From contig JARUPZ010000005.1 in the NCBI GenBank assembly GCA_031213475.1, positions 13,215,260 to 13,279,259 on the forward strand: 64,000 bases of DNA, read 5' to 3'. The stretch comes from Nereocystis luetkeana. Lineage: Eukaryota > Sar > Phaeophyceae > Laminariales > Laminariaceae. The notes below the pieces were generated by a model. That model was not told the origin of the DNA, searched no databases, and saw nothing but the letters and a program-made list of their open reading frames with translations. The translations under genes and the position numbers were made by a program. Each line of letters begins with the position of its first letter. The stretch's first letter is position 1. This document shows, piece after piece, positions 48,201 through 55,370 of the stretch.

Positions 48201-49971
48201 AGTGGCATCAAGAGGACCGGATCCTTCTCGTGTAACCAATGGCTGCTCTCGGAACCTCGGGGCCGATGCAAACAAGCTTGTGTATCACAAGAAGCGTTGG
48301 AATCGTGTAGCACGACACGCGCTGGAATTGCGCTGTACGTCGCTCAATAGCAGCAGGGGCAGCAAACGAGTCGGGCCAATCTGAAAACCACTACCAGGTA
48401 TGTTTGAATTTGGAAAACCGGGGGACGATGTGAACACTCGTCAGGCACACATCAAAGCAGACGCCGCTTGTCCACCGTCTTCGTTTCAAGCGTTGCGGAA
48501 GCGGCGGTGTGATAGACAGCAGGGGCAAGGCAAGCAAGGGCAAAAAGTGAGGGTATCGTTTACACCTTCGTGAGGACAGAAGACACCCTGGTAGGATAGA
48601 TACCTTGGCCGGGCTGGCGGGAGAATTTTCCTTTTCGTCGTCCTCGCCGTCCTCCACCTCCATCGCGTCGGCCTTGCCGTTGGCGGCTTTCTCGCCCGCC
48701 CCGTCGCCTTCTCCGAACATCTCGTCATCACTGCGGCAGTCGTGTTTAAGCAATCGGTTGGTTCGGAGTGGTAAAAAATCAAGTTCGTTGTCATCACTCG
48801 AACCGTCGATGCTCCGCCACTGCCGCTGGAGCTCCCCGCCCTCGCATAGCCCAGGTATGGACGACACGATTGGCCGGTGAAAGCTATGGCCTGCAAGTAT
48901 CCCCCCCGTGCCGCAATCGATGGGGCGGTGTGGTAGGGTGGGCCCCGACGAAAATTCGGGGAGATTGATACTGCTCTGTTCTGGAGCAGGGGTGCTCTTG
49001 AACTCCGAAAATAACCCAGGGGCGTTGTTAATACTCATAATACGTAACTTGTGTGTGGTCACACTCCGATAGAAATACCGAACCATAGAACCCAGACAAT
49101 TATCGGAAAAAATCGAAATCACGAGGGTTGGAGGTACCGTTCGAGGCAATACGAAGCACATCAGCGACATAGCAACACCGCGGGAGGTACTTGAGAGGGC
49201 GGGAAAAAGATTTCCAAAGCACCGACCTTCGTCAATTTACGGATGTGCTTGGTCTTTTTTACCCACAACGTACCACCACACCATAACAGCCCCCCTTCCA
49301 ATTCTGACTATTCTGATATTATGTTTTACATCTCATTTACTTTACTGTTTTCTGAACACAAGAGTTCATAGCCGTATAAACTGTGTATCCGAGCTTCCGC
49401 CTAGATCCCACGCAAGTGCCTCTGGCAACCCACCTATCTTCCACCGTGACTTTCTTGGCGAGCCGACGAAGCCTCTTCGGTTGCACGGGCGCATCCTTCT
49501 CCTCCTCTTCCTCCTCCTCTCCCTCCCGCTCCGCCTCCTCATCTACCCCCTGCTCCAACTTCTCCGTCCCCGCCGCGCTAACACTCCCCCCGCCCTCACC
49601 CCCAGCCCCCCCCTCGGCCTTGCGCTTTCCTGCCGCCTTCTTGGAGGGAGACCCTCCTTCCTCCTCCTCCCCGTCCTCCTCCGCGCTAGAAACAGGCTTA
49701 GCAGGCGAAGCCGGGGTCGATGGCTTCCGTTTGGCGGCAGCGGCAGCAACCTTGCCTTTCGGTTTCGATTCCGCTTTCGCCTTGGGCTTGGGCTTGGCCT
49801 TGGCCTTGGCCTTGGGCGAAGGTTTAGTGGAGGGAGGGGGGCGGGTTTTCTTTGGGGATGGCAGGGTGCCCGCGCCCTCTTTCGGGGCCCCAAAGAAGGA
49901 TCTACGATGGGGGGTGGGGGGGGGAGGGACGCGGCCCCAGAAAGGGTCGGCGGGGGCGGCAAGGGGTGAAC
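26589..49971 (-). CDS. LIG1: DNA ligase 1 (ATP-dependent), 22 coding segments; 5' exon unresolved
   Basis: ATP-dependent DNA ligase that seals nicks, joining Okazaki fragments and completing excision repair in the nucleus. Segments (5' to 3'): 49971-49434, 48730-48604, ~46022-45777, 45231-45098, 44555-44459, 43233-43141, 42485-42372, 42200-42123, 40805-40712, 40114-39881, 39270-39117, 38547-38443, 37485-37371, 36009-35920, 35251-35156, 34125-34024, 33386-33300, 31765-31621, 30598-30451, 29053-28999, 27576-27421, 26678-26589. Together they give about 1030 residues, against about 900 in animal LIG1. Order of parts: FF-containing, basic/acidic disordered tail; DNA-binding domain ([31 protein letters not shown]); adenylation motif [15 protein letters not shown]; motif [15 protein letters not shown]; IIIa [34 protein letters not shown] fold [32 protein letters not shown]. 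The reading frame is maintained across all junctions; only the 5' edge of the third segment is unsure. No in-frame ATG precedes the first segment, so a further 5' exon is expected. Confidence 0.95.
27421..27576 (-). CDS. LIG1: LIG1 segment 21: OB fold with motif VI; GC donor
   Basis: Acceptor GTCAG. Reads [20 protein letters not shown] then [20 protein letters not shown], with motif VI in GISIRFPR, ending EQATTSDQ. The donor is CAG|GCAAGC, so the following intron is of the GC-AG class. Confidence 0.95.
28999..29053 (-). CDS. LIG1: LIG1 segment 20: short OB-fold exon
   Basis: A 55-base exon: acceptor CTGCAG, donor AAG|GTAAAC. Reads [18 protein letters not shown], matching the family's pDvW..p..vWEvk region. 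Both split codons fit. Confidence 0.9.
30451..30598 (-). CDS. LIG1: LIG1 segment 19: OB fold
   Basis: Acceptor TGCAG, donor AG|GTGATG. Reads [20 protein letters not shown] then [20 protein letters not shown], matching G.llacYd.....y..icKiGTGFsd. It ends GHTLEKRPR across the junction. Confidence 0.94.
30682..30789 (+). repeat. Two-unit tandem repeat, ~61 bp, in LIG1 intron
   Basis: ACGATTCGGAGTTGTTTCGA then AGGCGCTGGTTC, repeated as ACGACTCGGAGTTGATTCGA then AGGCCCTGGTTC. It lies just before LIG1 segment 19 on the coding strand. Confidence 0.85.
31621..31765 (-). CDS. LIG1: LIG1 segment 18: motif V and start of OB fold
   Basis: Acceptor CTCCAG, donor ACGG|GTGAGT. Reads [15 protein letters not shown] then [20 protein letters not shown]. 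Compared with animal LIG1 there is a short extra QPDGGG between KKDYL and GVGD. Confidence 0.95.
32611..32816. mobile_element. MITE family B, copy 2 (~206 bp, in LIG1 intron)
   Basis: Left end CAAGAGCGTCGACTTCGAAG and right end GAAATGCTCTCACT match family B in the opposite orientation to copy 1. The centre holds GGCCGAGAGCCTTCCGATGA then TGTTCGGCTTAAGCACCCTT. Confidence 0.72.
33300..33386 (-). CDS. LIG1: LIG1 segment 17: motif IV
   Basis: Acceptor CCACAG, donor ACG|GTAAGC. Reads [20 protein letters not shown] then [18 protein letters not shown] is motif IV. Confidence 0.96.
34024..34125 (-). CDS. LIG1: LIG1 segment 16
   Basis: Acceptor CCACAG, donor AAG|GTCGGG (weak). Reads [20 protein letters not shown] then [14 protein letters not shown], matching SL...PL..RR..L...F.e..g.f.fAt..d. 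Confidence 0.93.
34328..34368 (+). repeat. Two-unit tandem repeat, ~20 bp, in LIG1 intron
   Basis: GACGACTTTGCAAGCAGCA twice in a row. Confidence 0.9.
35156..35251 (-). CDS. LIG1: LIG1 segment 15: motif IIIa
   Basis: Acceptor CGCAG, donor AAG|GTGAAA. Reads [20 protein letters not shown] then [12 protein letters not shown], the FQvLsTR.Rk..... and FD.lYLNG blocks. Confidence 0.96.
35920..36009 (-). CDS. LIG1: LIG1 segment 14: motif III
   Basis: Acceptor CGGCAG, donor CAG|GTGAAC. Reads [20 protein letters not shown] then [10 protein letters not shown], with the motif III acidic residue in IDTEVVAYD. Confidence 0.95.
37371..37485 (-). CDS. LIG1: LIG1 segment 13: adenylation motif I
   Basis: Acceptor CCTCAG, donor AAG|GTGCCC (weak but in phase). 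Its first base completes the Lys codon: [20 protein letters not shown], then [19 protein letters not shown]. This is motif I (KxDGxR), where ATP adenylates the enzyme. Confidence 0.95.
37555..37750 (-). mobile_element. SINE family, copy 4 (truncated body, in LIG1 intron)
   Basis: Matches the 3' body of the SINE (AGATCCGGGGCCACCCCC, CTACGGTACGCGC, GTTTTTATCGC) but lacks the tRNA-like head. It lies in the LIG1 intron between segments 12 and 13. Confidence 0.7.
38443..38547 (-). CDS. LIG1: LIG1 segment 12: up to the catalytic lysine
   Basis: Acceptor CTGCAG, donor TACAA|GTGAGC. Reads [20 protein letters not shown] then [14 protein letters not shown] plus the first two bases of the nucleophilic Lys codon. 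This matches the L.PG.P..PMLA.PT.....vl.r......EYK block. Confidence 0.96.
38697..38777 (+). repeat. Two-unit tandem repeat, ~40 bp, in LIG1 intron
   Basis: CGCGGTACTGATTGTACCGT then TGAGGTGGGCTGCTCGCAC, repeated with four changes. Confidence 0.88.
39117..39270 (-). CDS. LIG1: LIG1 segment 11
   Basis: Acceptor TGCAG, donor AG|GTATAG. Reads [20 protein letters not shown] then [15 protein letters not shown], matching the e..lK..y.e.Pn.d.li..ll block before the adenylation domain. It has exactly 50 full codons plus split codons that match both neighbours. Confidence 0.92.
39881..40114 (-). CDS. LIG1: LIG1 segment 10: acidic insertion in the DNA-binding domain
   Basis: Acceptor GGCAG, donor ACG|GTGAGC. 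Begins [12 protein letters not shown], the expected continuation, then about 60 mostly charged residues ([20 protein letters not shown]). Animal and yeast LIG1 have only a short linker here, so this looks like a lineage-specific disordered insertion. Confidence 0.82.
40712..40805 (-). CDS. LIG1: LIG1 segment 9: end of the DNA-binding domain
   Basis: Acceptor AAACAG, donor ATGG|GTGAGG. Reads [20 protein letters not shown] then LSATTVM, the conserved EAKYLIRSLQGKLRIGLAE-type segment. Confidence 0.95.
42123..42200 (-). CDS. LIG1: LIG1 segment 8
   Basis: Its acceptor lies directly after a (CT)n tract on the coding strand; donor AAG|GTGAAG. Reads [20 protein letters not shown] then INRIKK, matching the family pattern I.k..GS.sQ..K...Ikk. 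Confidence 0.93.
42201..42239 (+). repeat. (GA)n tract abutting a LIG1 acceptor
   Basis: On the coding strand it is (CT)n ending in CTCAG, the acceptor of LIG1 segment 8, so it serves as the polypyrimidine tract. Confidence 0.95.
42372..42485 (-). CDS. LIG1: LIG1 segment 7
   Basis: Acceptor TTCAG, donor GAT|GTGAGT. Reads [20 protein letters not shown] then [12 protein letters not shown], matching the GDLG.VAq.S...Q.T.....k.L block of the family. Confidence 0.93.
43141..43233 (-). CDS. LIG1: LIG1 segment 6: DNA-binding domain core
   Basis: Acceptor AAACAG, donor GAC|GTAAGG. Reads [20 protein letters not shown] then [11 protein letters not shown], a diagnostic block of eukaryotic ligase 1. 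Confidence 0.95.
43240..43505 (+). repeat. Minisatellite of TTCATCGCGCAYG-like units in LIG1 intron
   Basis: About 15 degenerate units of 12-18 bp such as TCATCGCGCATGCTTCATCG and TCATCGCGCACGTTTCATCG. It explains a long but meaningless plus-strand open frame here. Confidence 0.85.
44459..44555 (-). CDS. LIG1: LIG1 segment 5: DNA-binding domain
   Basis: Acceptor AACAG, donor GAG|GTAAGC. Reads [15 protein letters not shown] then [17 protein letters not shown], the conserved helical stretch R..i...L...f..vi.l.P.Dl...vYL. Both joins are in phase. Confidence 0.92.
45098..45231 (-). CDS. LIG1: LIG1 segment 4: start of the DNA-binding domain
   Basis: TTGCAG acceptor, donor AG|GTAACG. Reads [20 protein letters not shown], matching the opening helices of the LIG1 DNA-binding domain (pattern PY..l...F..iE.T.KR). 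The terminal AG joins the next exon to give Arg. Confidence 0.88.
45488..45705 (+). repeat. (CAT)n/(ATC)n microsatellite in LIG1 intron
   Basis: Long runs of CATCATCATC with interruptions. The same triplet, read on the coding strand as GAT, makes up the Asp run of LIG1 segment 3 about 200 bp away. Confidence 0.95.
45777..46022 (-). CDS. LIG1: LIG1 segment 3: Asp/Glu run encoded by a GAT/GAG repeat
   Basis: Ends with a clear donor (AAG|GTACGG) after [11 protein letters not shown]. The middle is a long Asp/Glu run. The 5' boundary is unsure: an AAG acceptor gives 46022 in the right phase, while a TAG acceptor gives 46039 in the wrong phase for the preceding segment. A small missing exon upstream is therefore possible. 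Confidence 0.7.
46391..46612. mobile_element. MITE family B, copy 1 (~222 bp, in LIG1 intron)
   Basis: The left end TAAGAGCGGTGACTTCGC and the complement of the right end (TTAAGAGCGTTGACGTCGC) form inverted repeats of about 50 bp, continuing through a T-run to GATCGTTTTC. The centre carries TCGAACAATATATTCTCGGA, shared with the other copies. Confidence 0.8.
46626..46733. mobile_element. MITE family A, copy 3 (108 bp, in LIG1 intron)
   Basis: The same inverted ends in diverged form (TCACCGGGGACCATAGTAAA and TTTACTATAGCCCCCCGTAA) with TA flanks. It lies 14 bp from a family B element. Confidence 0.85.
48604..48730 (-). CDS. LIG1: LIG1 segment 2: acidic linker
   Basis: Acceptor TGCCGCAG, donor AAG|GTATCT. 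The first base completes a Ser codon split from segment 1 ([12 protein letters not shown]). The rest reads [20 protein letters not shown] and ends ENSPASPAK. It is acidic with an SP-rich end, a plausible CDK-type phosphorylation region by analogy with LIG1 tails. Confidence 0.8.
49434..49971 (-). CDS. LIG1: LIG1 segment 1: N-terminal tail with FF motif and Lys/Glu-rich linker
   Basis: Begins after a TTTCAG acceptor and ends at AG|GTGGGT. It contains RRSFFGAPK, which resembles the SFF core of the PCNA-binding box at the N-terminus of LIG1, although the usual upstream Gln is not obvious. Then come runs of Lys-Ala/Lys-Pro and Glu ([25 protein letters not shown]), ending KKVTVED. This low-complexity disordered tail is typical of LIG1 upstream of the catalytic core. 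Confidence 0.8.
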
Positions 49972-50745
49972 CTGAAAGTTTGCACGAACGAAAACCTGGG
50001 GTCTGTAGAGGGATACTGCTGAATACTGCTATTGAACTACGACCCGCTTCTGGGTCCCAGCCGAGTTCAGTGACGAGCGCTCTGAGCGTCCAAAGTCACG
50101 CGGCTTGGCTGTTTCTCAAGGGGTGGCGTTGCTCGTCGTCGAGGCATGCAGAGAGACGTGAACCCACACAGAACTCAAGCCGCTGCTTTCGATTTCAAGC
50201 AGCTGCCTGCAAGTCGGTCTGTCTGTCTGTCTGTCGGTGTGTCGGCGCTCCAAGCTCTTTCGTTTGTAACAGTCACGCCTTATTCCTTCGTGACAGCCGC
50301 AGCCTGTTCGGGTATGAAATGGAAACAGTGCACGCATCACCTCCAATCCCAAGAGCGGTGAAGGAGCATTGGAATAAATTGTTTCGTTCCCCGAAACTTT
50401 GGGGGATTGTGTATTTCTTCAAAGGTGGGATATTGAAGATAGCCAACAAGCTCGACCATCACCACGTCCCCCCCACCAACTACTGTCCCAACCATAAGTT
50501 GACAGCTCGTCCCAGCGTCCAGACACGAGCTTCCAATGTTCGGGATGTTCACGTACTTGGTGCATGGATTCATGTGTAACGGTGTTTGGGAGTTCCACAC
50601 AGGAAATATGCGTGTGTCTGTGTGGAGCGGTCAGCGGGTTGGGATGTGTTCTGTCGGCCACTTCGACTTTTACGTCTTCTTGATGTTCCTCCCTTTCTTC
50701 CTTGTCGAGTGTGTTCTACGTCGATAAATAGATATATATACATAC

Positions 50746-50836
50746 CCTGAGGGCCTTCAATGAACTGATTCAGGCCTGGCCCATCATAGCAGTGGGTGCA
50801 CCGATATGCCTCGCCACAGCAACCGTGCCACCTCAT
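50746..50836 (-). CDS. Candidate first coding exon of LIG1
   Basis: An ATG at 50836-50834 opens a 30-codon stretch ending GLNQFIEGPQ, followed by a good donor (CAGG|GTATGT) that leaves one extra base. This is exactly the phase needed by the acceptor at 49971, and the join would read [14 protein letters not shown]. Against it, the exon overlaps the outer end of a fold-back repeat (50808-51412) and has no conserved N-terminal ligase features. Treat it as a phase-compatible guess only. Confidence 0.25.
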
Positions 50837-51412
50837 CTCCTGCTGCCTCCCAAGACTCTGCAGGTTCGGCCTCTGGAGGCTTTTCGTCTACCTCCGCTGC
50901 CGCTGCAGCTTTTTCGTTTCACCCTGCCGCAGCAGCAAAGGCGGTCGCTCTCCCTGCAACGCTCGAGCGTGGAGGGGAGAAAGAGGCTAAAGGAAAACGC
51001 GAACTGGCATTTGATTGCTCATGTACCCTCCGCAGAGTAACCCTGCTCATCAACGAGGACCCGAGGAACCATGAATCCGACAACCCAGCGTGCCGAATAA
51101 GGGGGTGTGCCGTATAGGGCACGCTGGGTGATTGGAGAGGTCGCTCCGCGGGCTCATCTTGAAGAACAGGGGCGCTCCGCCGAAGGTGCGTGGGAGGTTA
51201 AATGCCAGCTCGTGTTCTGGTTGAACCTCTTCTTCCCCTCCACGTTCAGGCGTTTTTGCTGCGGCAGGGAGAGCAGCCGTTTTTGCTGCGGCAACAGGGT
51301 GAGACGGAGGGCCTACAGAGGCAGCGCAGGCAGACGGAGAGCCTGCAGAGGTTCATGACAACAGCGGCTTGGGATGCCGCTGAAGATGAGGTGGCACGGT
51401 TGCTGTAGCGGG
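50808..51412. mobile_element. Fold-back inverted repeat, arms ~185 bp
   Basis: The left arm 50808-50990 and the complement of the right arm 51223-51412 share ACAGCAACCGTGCCACCTCA, then diverged Ala/Ser-codon-like sequence, and close with GTGGAGGGGA. The ~230-bp spacer has its own short hairpin (CCAGCGTGCC...GGCACGCTGG, 51087-51128). It could be a fold-back element or an inverted duplication of a coding start. Confidence 0.7.
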
Positions 51413-51713
51413 GCCCATTGGTTGAAAACTTGTGTTGGGACGCGATCGTAGGCAGGGCATAGGTCATGGGACAAGATGGGAGTGCAATTGTTGCCCACGA
51501 GATGACGCCGAGGAGTCTACATTTCAGGTAGAGTTTTCTACTGCTGAACGACCTGGTCCGGCCAAGAGGGCCAGGCGGTACCTGCTGGCACATTCCCACC
51601 TCAGTTCTGCGACTTTCGAGCTGAAAAATGGTGTAGAAGGTCCTTATACCACCTCAAAACTATTATCTGTGGGTCTATTTCTTCATCGGGAAGGGGGTTT
51701 GTACTTAATCATG

Positions 51714-51850
51714 CATGGCCGTAGTCGTATGGCTACAGACCCTCTGTTCCTACAATGCCGGAACGGAGCACGTCTGGTTTCGACCGACCAGACATACATT
51801 GCTTGCACCAAGCACGAAGCGCCGCGGGAGGTGATGATCGTTTCGAGAAG
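51714..51850 (-). repeat. Third copy of the 11.4-kb dispersed repeat
   Basis: ATGCATGGCCGTAGTCGTAT and GCACCAAGCACGAAGCGCCG match the 11.6-kb unit. The minus-strand frame is again open (SCLVQAMYVWSVETRRAPFR). Confidence 0.8.
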
Positions 51851-52665
51851 AAAGCCGGCCAACATTTTGGGCGAACAGTAAGGGGACAAAAACGGCAACT
51901 TTATGGAGCCCCAGAAAACTTTTAGACGAGGGCGATGCAAACCGCTGGTAAAACATTCGGGCAAAAATACGATAAACCCGGGTGGGAAATCCGGATTCTA
52001 GCATCCCTTCATGGGATACATCTTACGTAGCTAAAGGGACGTTCACACCGAGAATAAGTGGCATCAACTCCCACGGGCCGTGAATAATAACATACCCTGG
52101 TGAGAGTTTTTGCGCAGACCTTTTTTCGGAAAACACTTTACCTGACACTGGATAACAGTGAATTTATTTCCGTCCCGATGTGGTTGTGCTTGCGCAGAAG
52201 AAAGTTCAAAACCGGCTTCACAAACCCTCCGTGCAGTGTCTTGCTGCTTTGGGCTAGTTGACACGTCCTTCCCAAATCCCACGTATCACGGATGGTGACG
52301 CACGCATCACGGCTACAAAAACGCTAGGGAACCGCTGAGGGCTGATAGCACGAAAGGTGGGCCCATCAAGACCAACTGCCGCGCTTTCGTCGGTATTGGA
52401 GGCCCTGCAAGCGCCACTCGTGACAGAAACTTAGCTTGTTGAATCAGCGATGGCCTTCAGTTTGAGCAAACAGCAGTAGAGAACACCAAGGGGAGAGAGT
52501 GGCTGTGCAGTCGTCGATGCCATCGAGATTTTTGCGCGCTTGCCAGGGGGCACGAGACGGCAGTGGGGAAATACTACTACCACAATCAGTTTTGGCGGCA
52601 GCACGAGGGTGGAAGGTGTACTACTGTAACTGATGTGCGTACTAACTGCTGTGCGCCCGACGAGT

Positions 52666-52781
52666 TTTTATCACTTTAAGCACCCGAAGGAGACGAACGC
52701 AATTTGGTAAATCAGTGGGCAGTGTTATCACTTTAGGCATCCGAAGGAGACGAACTCAATTTCGTAAATCAGTGGGCAGTG
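52666..52781 (+). repeat. Two-unit tandem repeat, 57 bp
   Basis: TTATCACTTTAAGCACCCGA, then AGGAGACGAACGCAATTTGG and TAAATCAGTGGGCAGTG, repeated with few changes. Confidence 0.92.
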
Positions 52782-52854
52782 CGAGTTGTATGCGCCCGAG
52801 ACAGAGTACAACAAGGGGGCAGCACTTCGGGCCGGCAATGATGGTGCCTTGTGA

Positions 52855-53643
52855 GTGCGGGTGGACTGGAGAATACGGTTCAGACCAAACCTTATGATGT
52901 ACGACGCGCGCAGCACGTGCACTGACTCAATATGCTCGAGGGATACATACCGCCAAAAGACTTGCAGGCGATGTCGTCACTCCGTTGATACTTCGAAGAT
53001 GGCGTATTCTTGTGTCGGCCATTCTGTCAATCAACATTCGGCTCCATGTGTCTTGATAATTCCGCGTGAATTGAAGCATGCTGTCCTCCCAAACTACTGT
53101 ACATCCGACACTTGGCCCCGGTGCACAGCTTCTGAGACCGAAATGCTGAGAGCTAAAGGCTCTTTACTTGGTATGTTGTCGTACCGAGCTGGTATAGGGC
53201 ACTCGTATTACGAGCAGTTTTTCAGCTGGCGTAACGATGTACCTGGCACATACCGAAATAGCATGCACGTCTACCTCAACACGGACCCACGTCCATGCCG
53301 TCTTGATTTCATGAGTGGTGTGTGTACTACTCTCGTACTGACAGTTGTAGCTGTCTCTTGGTGTTCCTTCGAAACTACTTCACCGCTACGGACGAAAATC
53401 CAGCAACATACCTCTGGTACAAAGTGGGCATGCAGCACTGGTTGCCATGTGTGTGTGACGTTCGTTGTACGTACGATAGGACAGCGAACACTCAGCCCTA
53501 TTATTAATACCAGATACCTGGTAGTAGATAAACAGAATGGCCCGCTAGTTCCGTCATTTGACGACCTCGCGATTCCTGCAAGACGTTTGAATCCTCAAGA
53601 AGATATACCCACACGGCTTGTAGGCGCGCAGGCCTTCGTATGA
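52855..53643 (+). CDS. Unrecognised 262-codon open frame
   Basis: A single uninterrupted frame with ATG and TGA, not made of simple repeats. A frame this long is rare by chance in this kind of sequence (roughly a few percent for the whole window by my estimate). I do not recognise the protein: it is Cys/Ser/Thr-rich, has a hydrophobic stretch near residues 155-170 (TTLVLTVVAVSW), and no motif I can name. A TACCTGGTA site lies inside it (53515), which argues against it being a gene. It could be chance, a host gene, or an old transposon fragment. Confidence 0.2.
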   Translation: MRVDWRIRFRPNLMMYDARSTCTDSICSRDTYRQKTCRRCRHSVDTSKMAYSCVGHSVNQHSAPCVLIIPRELKHAVLPNYCTSDTWPRCTASETEMLRAKGSLLGMLSYRAGIGHSYYEQFFSWRNDVPGTYRNSMHVYLNTDPRPCRLDFMSGVCTTLVLTVVAVSWCSFETTSPLRTKIQQHTSGTKWACSTGCHVCVTFVVRTIGQRTLSPIINTRYLVVDKQNGPLVPSFDDLAIPARRLNPQEDIPTRLVGAQAFV

Positions 53644-54909
53644 GACGGGTCTACCCGGTACTCTCGTGGCATAGTCGAGGTACCCAGATCCCCTAACGTG
53701 TACGCGCTTCTGTAGGACTTGGACTTGGGCGGCAATGTGGAGAAATTTGGCATGCCAAACCCAGACATTATCTCACGTGATAGACTTCTGCATCTTGACT
53801 CAGGCGACGCAACGCCAGCGATAAATCTAGCGCTCCACTCCTTGACAGAGGTGAGTCGGGAGTCCCGTGCCTCCTCCTTTCCTTTCGCCCCACCCACTGC
53901 TCGCTGCTCTGGCTAGTGTGCGTTGGGTTGATGCGTGATTTTCAAAATCAAATTTGCAAGCTGAGTGAAACGCTATCTACATTGGAACTCCGGCGAAACG
54001 CCAACTGTTGACCCGATCGTTCATTCTCCTGCACTAGAACCCGAGCGATATGACATCAGCAACCGCAGACAGACAGCTGGCTGTCGCCATTCATGTGAAC
54101 CGGTGATCACCATACGCAACAAGGGTAAAGCAATGGTAGTCCAGGTGCGAGATGCGATGCTCTGCGAGAGAAAACATTTTCTTTCCATTTTTGAACTTTT
54201 GAACTTTTCAATTTCGGCGATGTCCCCGAAAATATACTGCCTCGGCAGCACGGAACTCCCCATATTCGGTACAATTTTTTTTTACATTTTTTCTAGAGGT
54301 GCGTCGTCGCACCGCGGCGGAACCGCGCCAATGACACCATGCTCTTCTTGAGGGTTGACAGGGAGGACACTCAAGGTGGGGCAATGTGCTTTCAGTAGAG
54401 TTGAGCGCGCTGCGTTTTGTCGCTGCGTCAGTATTTTGCGCGCAAAATGGCTACCGTTACATTTCCAAACATTAACATTTCTTTGGTTTCGCTTTGAACC
54501 CTTGTGTGTCGCCTGGGCAGACCTTTGCCACCAAGGCCTGTTGGGTACGGACGGCTGCTGCCACGCTGCGGAGACAGAAACAGCTTTCTTGGCCGGGGGA
54601 ACCTCGGTGGAGCACATACCAGGGTGAGCAGGAAGAGAGTTGGTGGGAAGTGGGAAGTGCTAGATAGAGGCAGTGCGAAAACGGTCACCGCAGAAGCACT
54701 AACATACAACGTGTACACTCTGCTGTCTGCTGTATTGCTGCGGTCCCAATGATAACCGCCAACAAATCGCCGACCAGCAAGCCAGCAAGACTCGTTCTTT
54801 GCACTTCGTCTGTTTGCTCTGTGTGTCGCTATGTAACTGGTCATGCACGGTGCGTACATTATCTACCATGGTGTTGCAGCTGTACTGTTGCGTTTGCTGC
54901 AGACTTAAA

Positions 54910-55370
54910 CTGATCCTCCGAGTACTCGGGGTTCTGTACTGCTCATTCTGCGGGTGTCCATACAGCAGCAGTGCTGTCAGTACCCGCAGTATATTGGTTG
55001 TCTGTACCTCAGTACGAACATACACATACAAAGTCAGTAGCCGTACGTACGGCAATGCTCTCGATGCTCGTTGTATATACGAGCCACCGGGTATAACTGG
55101 GAGTTTTTGAGAGTATGTACTGAGGTAGCACGACGAGTACTCGCAATGTGAGCAATACTGCTGTACCCGTGGAAGTAGTTGAAGTACTGGCAATACCCGC
55201 AATACAGAATCACTACGAAGTACTGCGATAAGGCAGCGTCGGTATCGATCCCTTGCCGTACAGGCAGTCTTCTGAGTATATTTAAGTACTCGTACATACA
55301 GCCCGAAATTCTGCGAATACTCTCATTTAGTAATACTCGCAGTACAACTGTACGAGTAGCAGCCAGCAGC
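54910..55370. repeat. Diverged TACTCG-type repeat region
   Basis: Scattered units such as CCGAGTACTCGGGGTTCTGT, TACCCGCAGTATA, GTACTGGCAATACCCGCAAT and TACTCGCAGTAC. It looks like an older relative of the 16.6-kb array. Confidence 0.6.

Noticed and set aside
49383-50579. 398-codon plus-strand Ser/Pro-rich frame
   Set aside because: Antisense shadow of the Lys/Glu-rich LIG1 segment 1, whose minus-strand reading joins in phase to the next exon.
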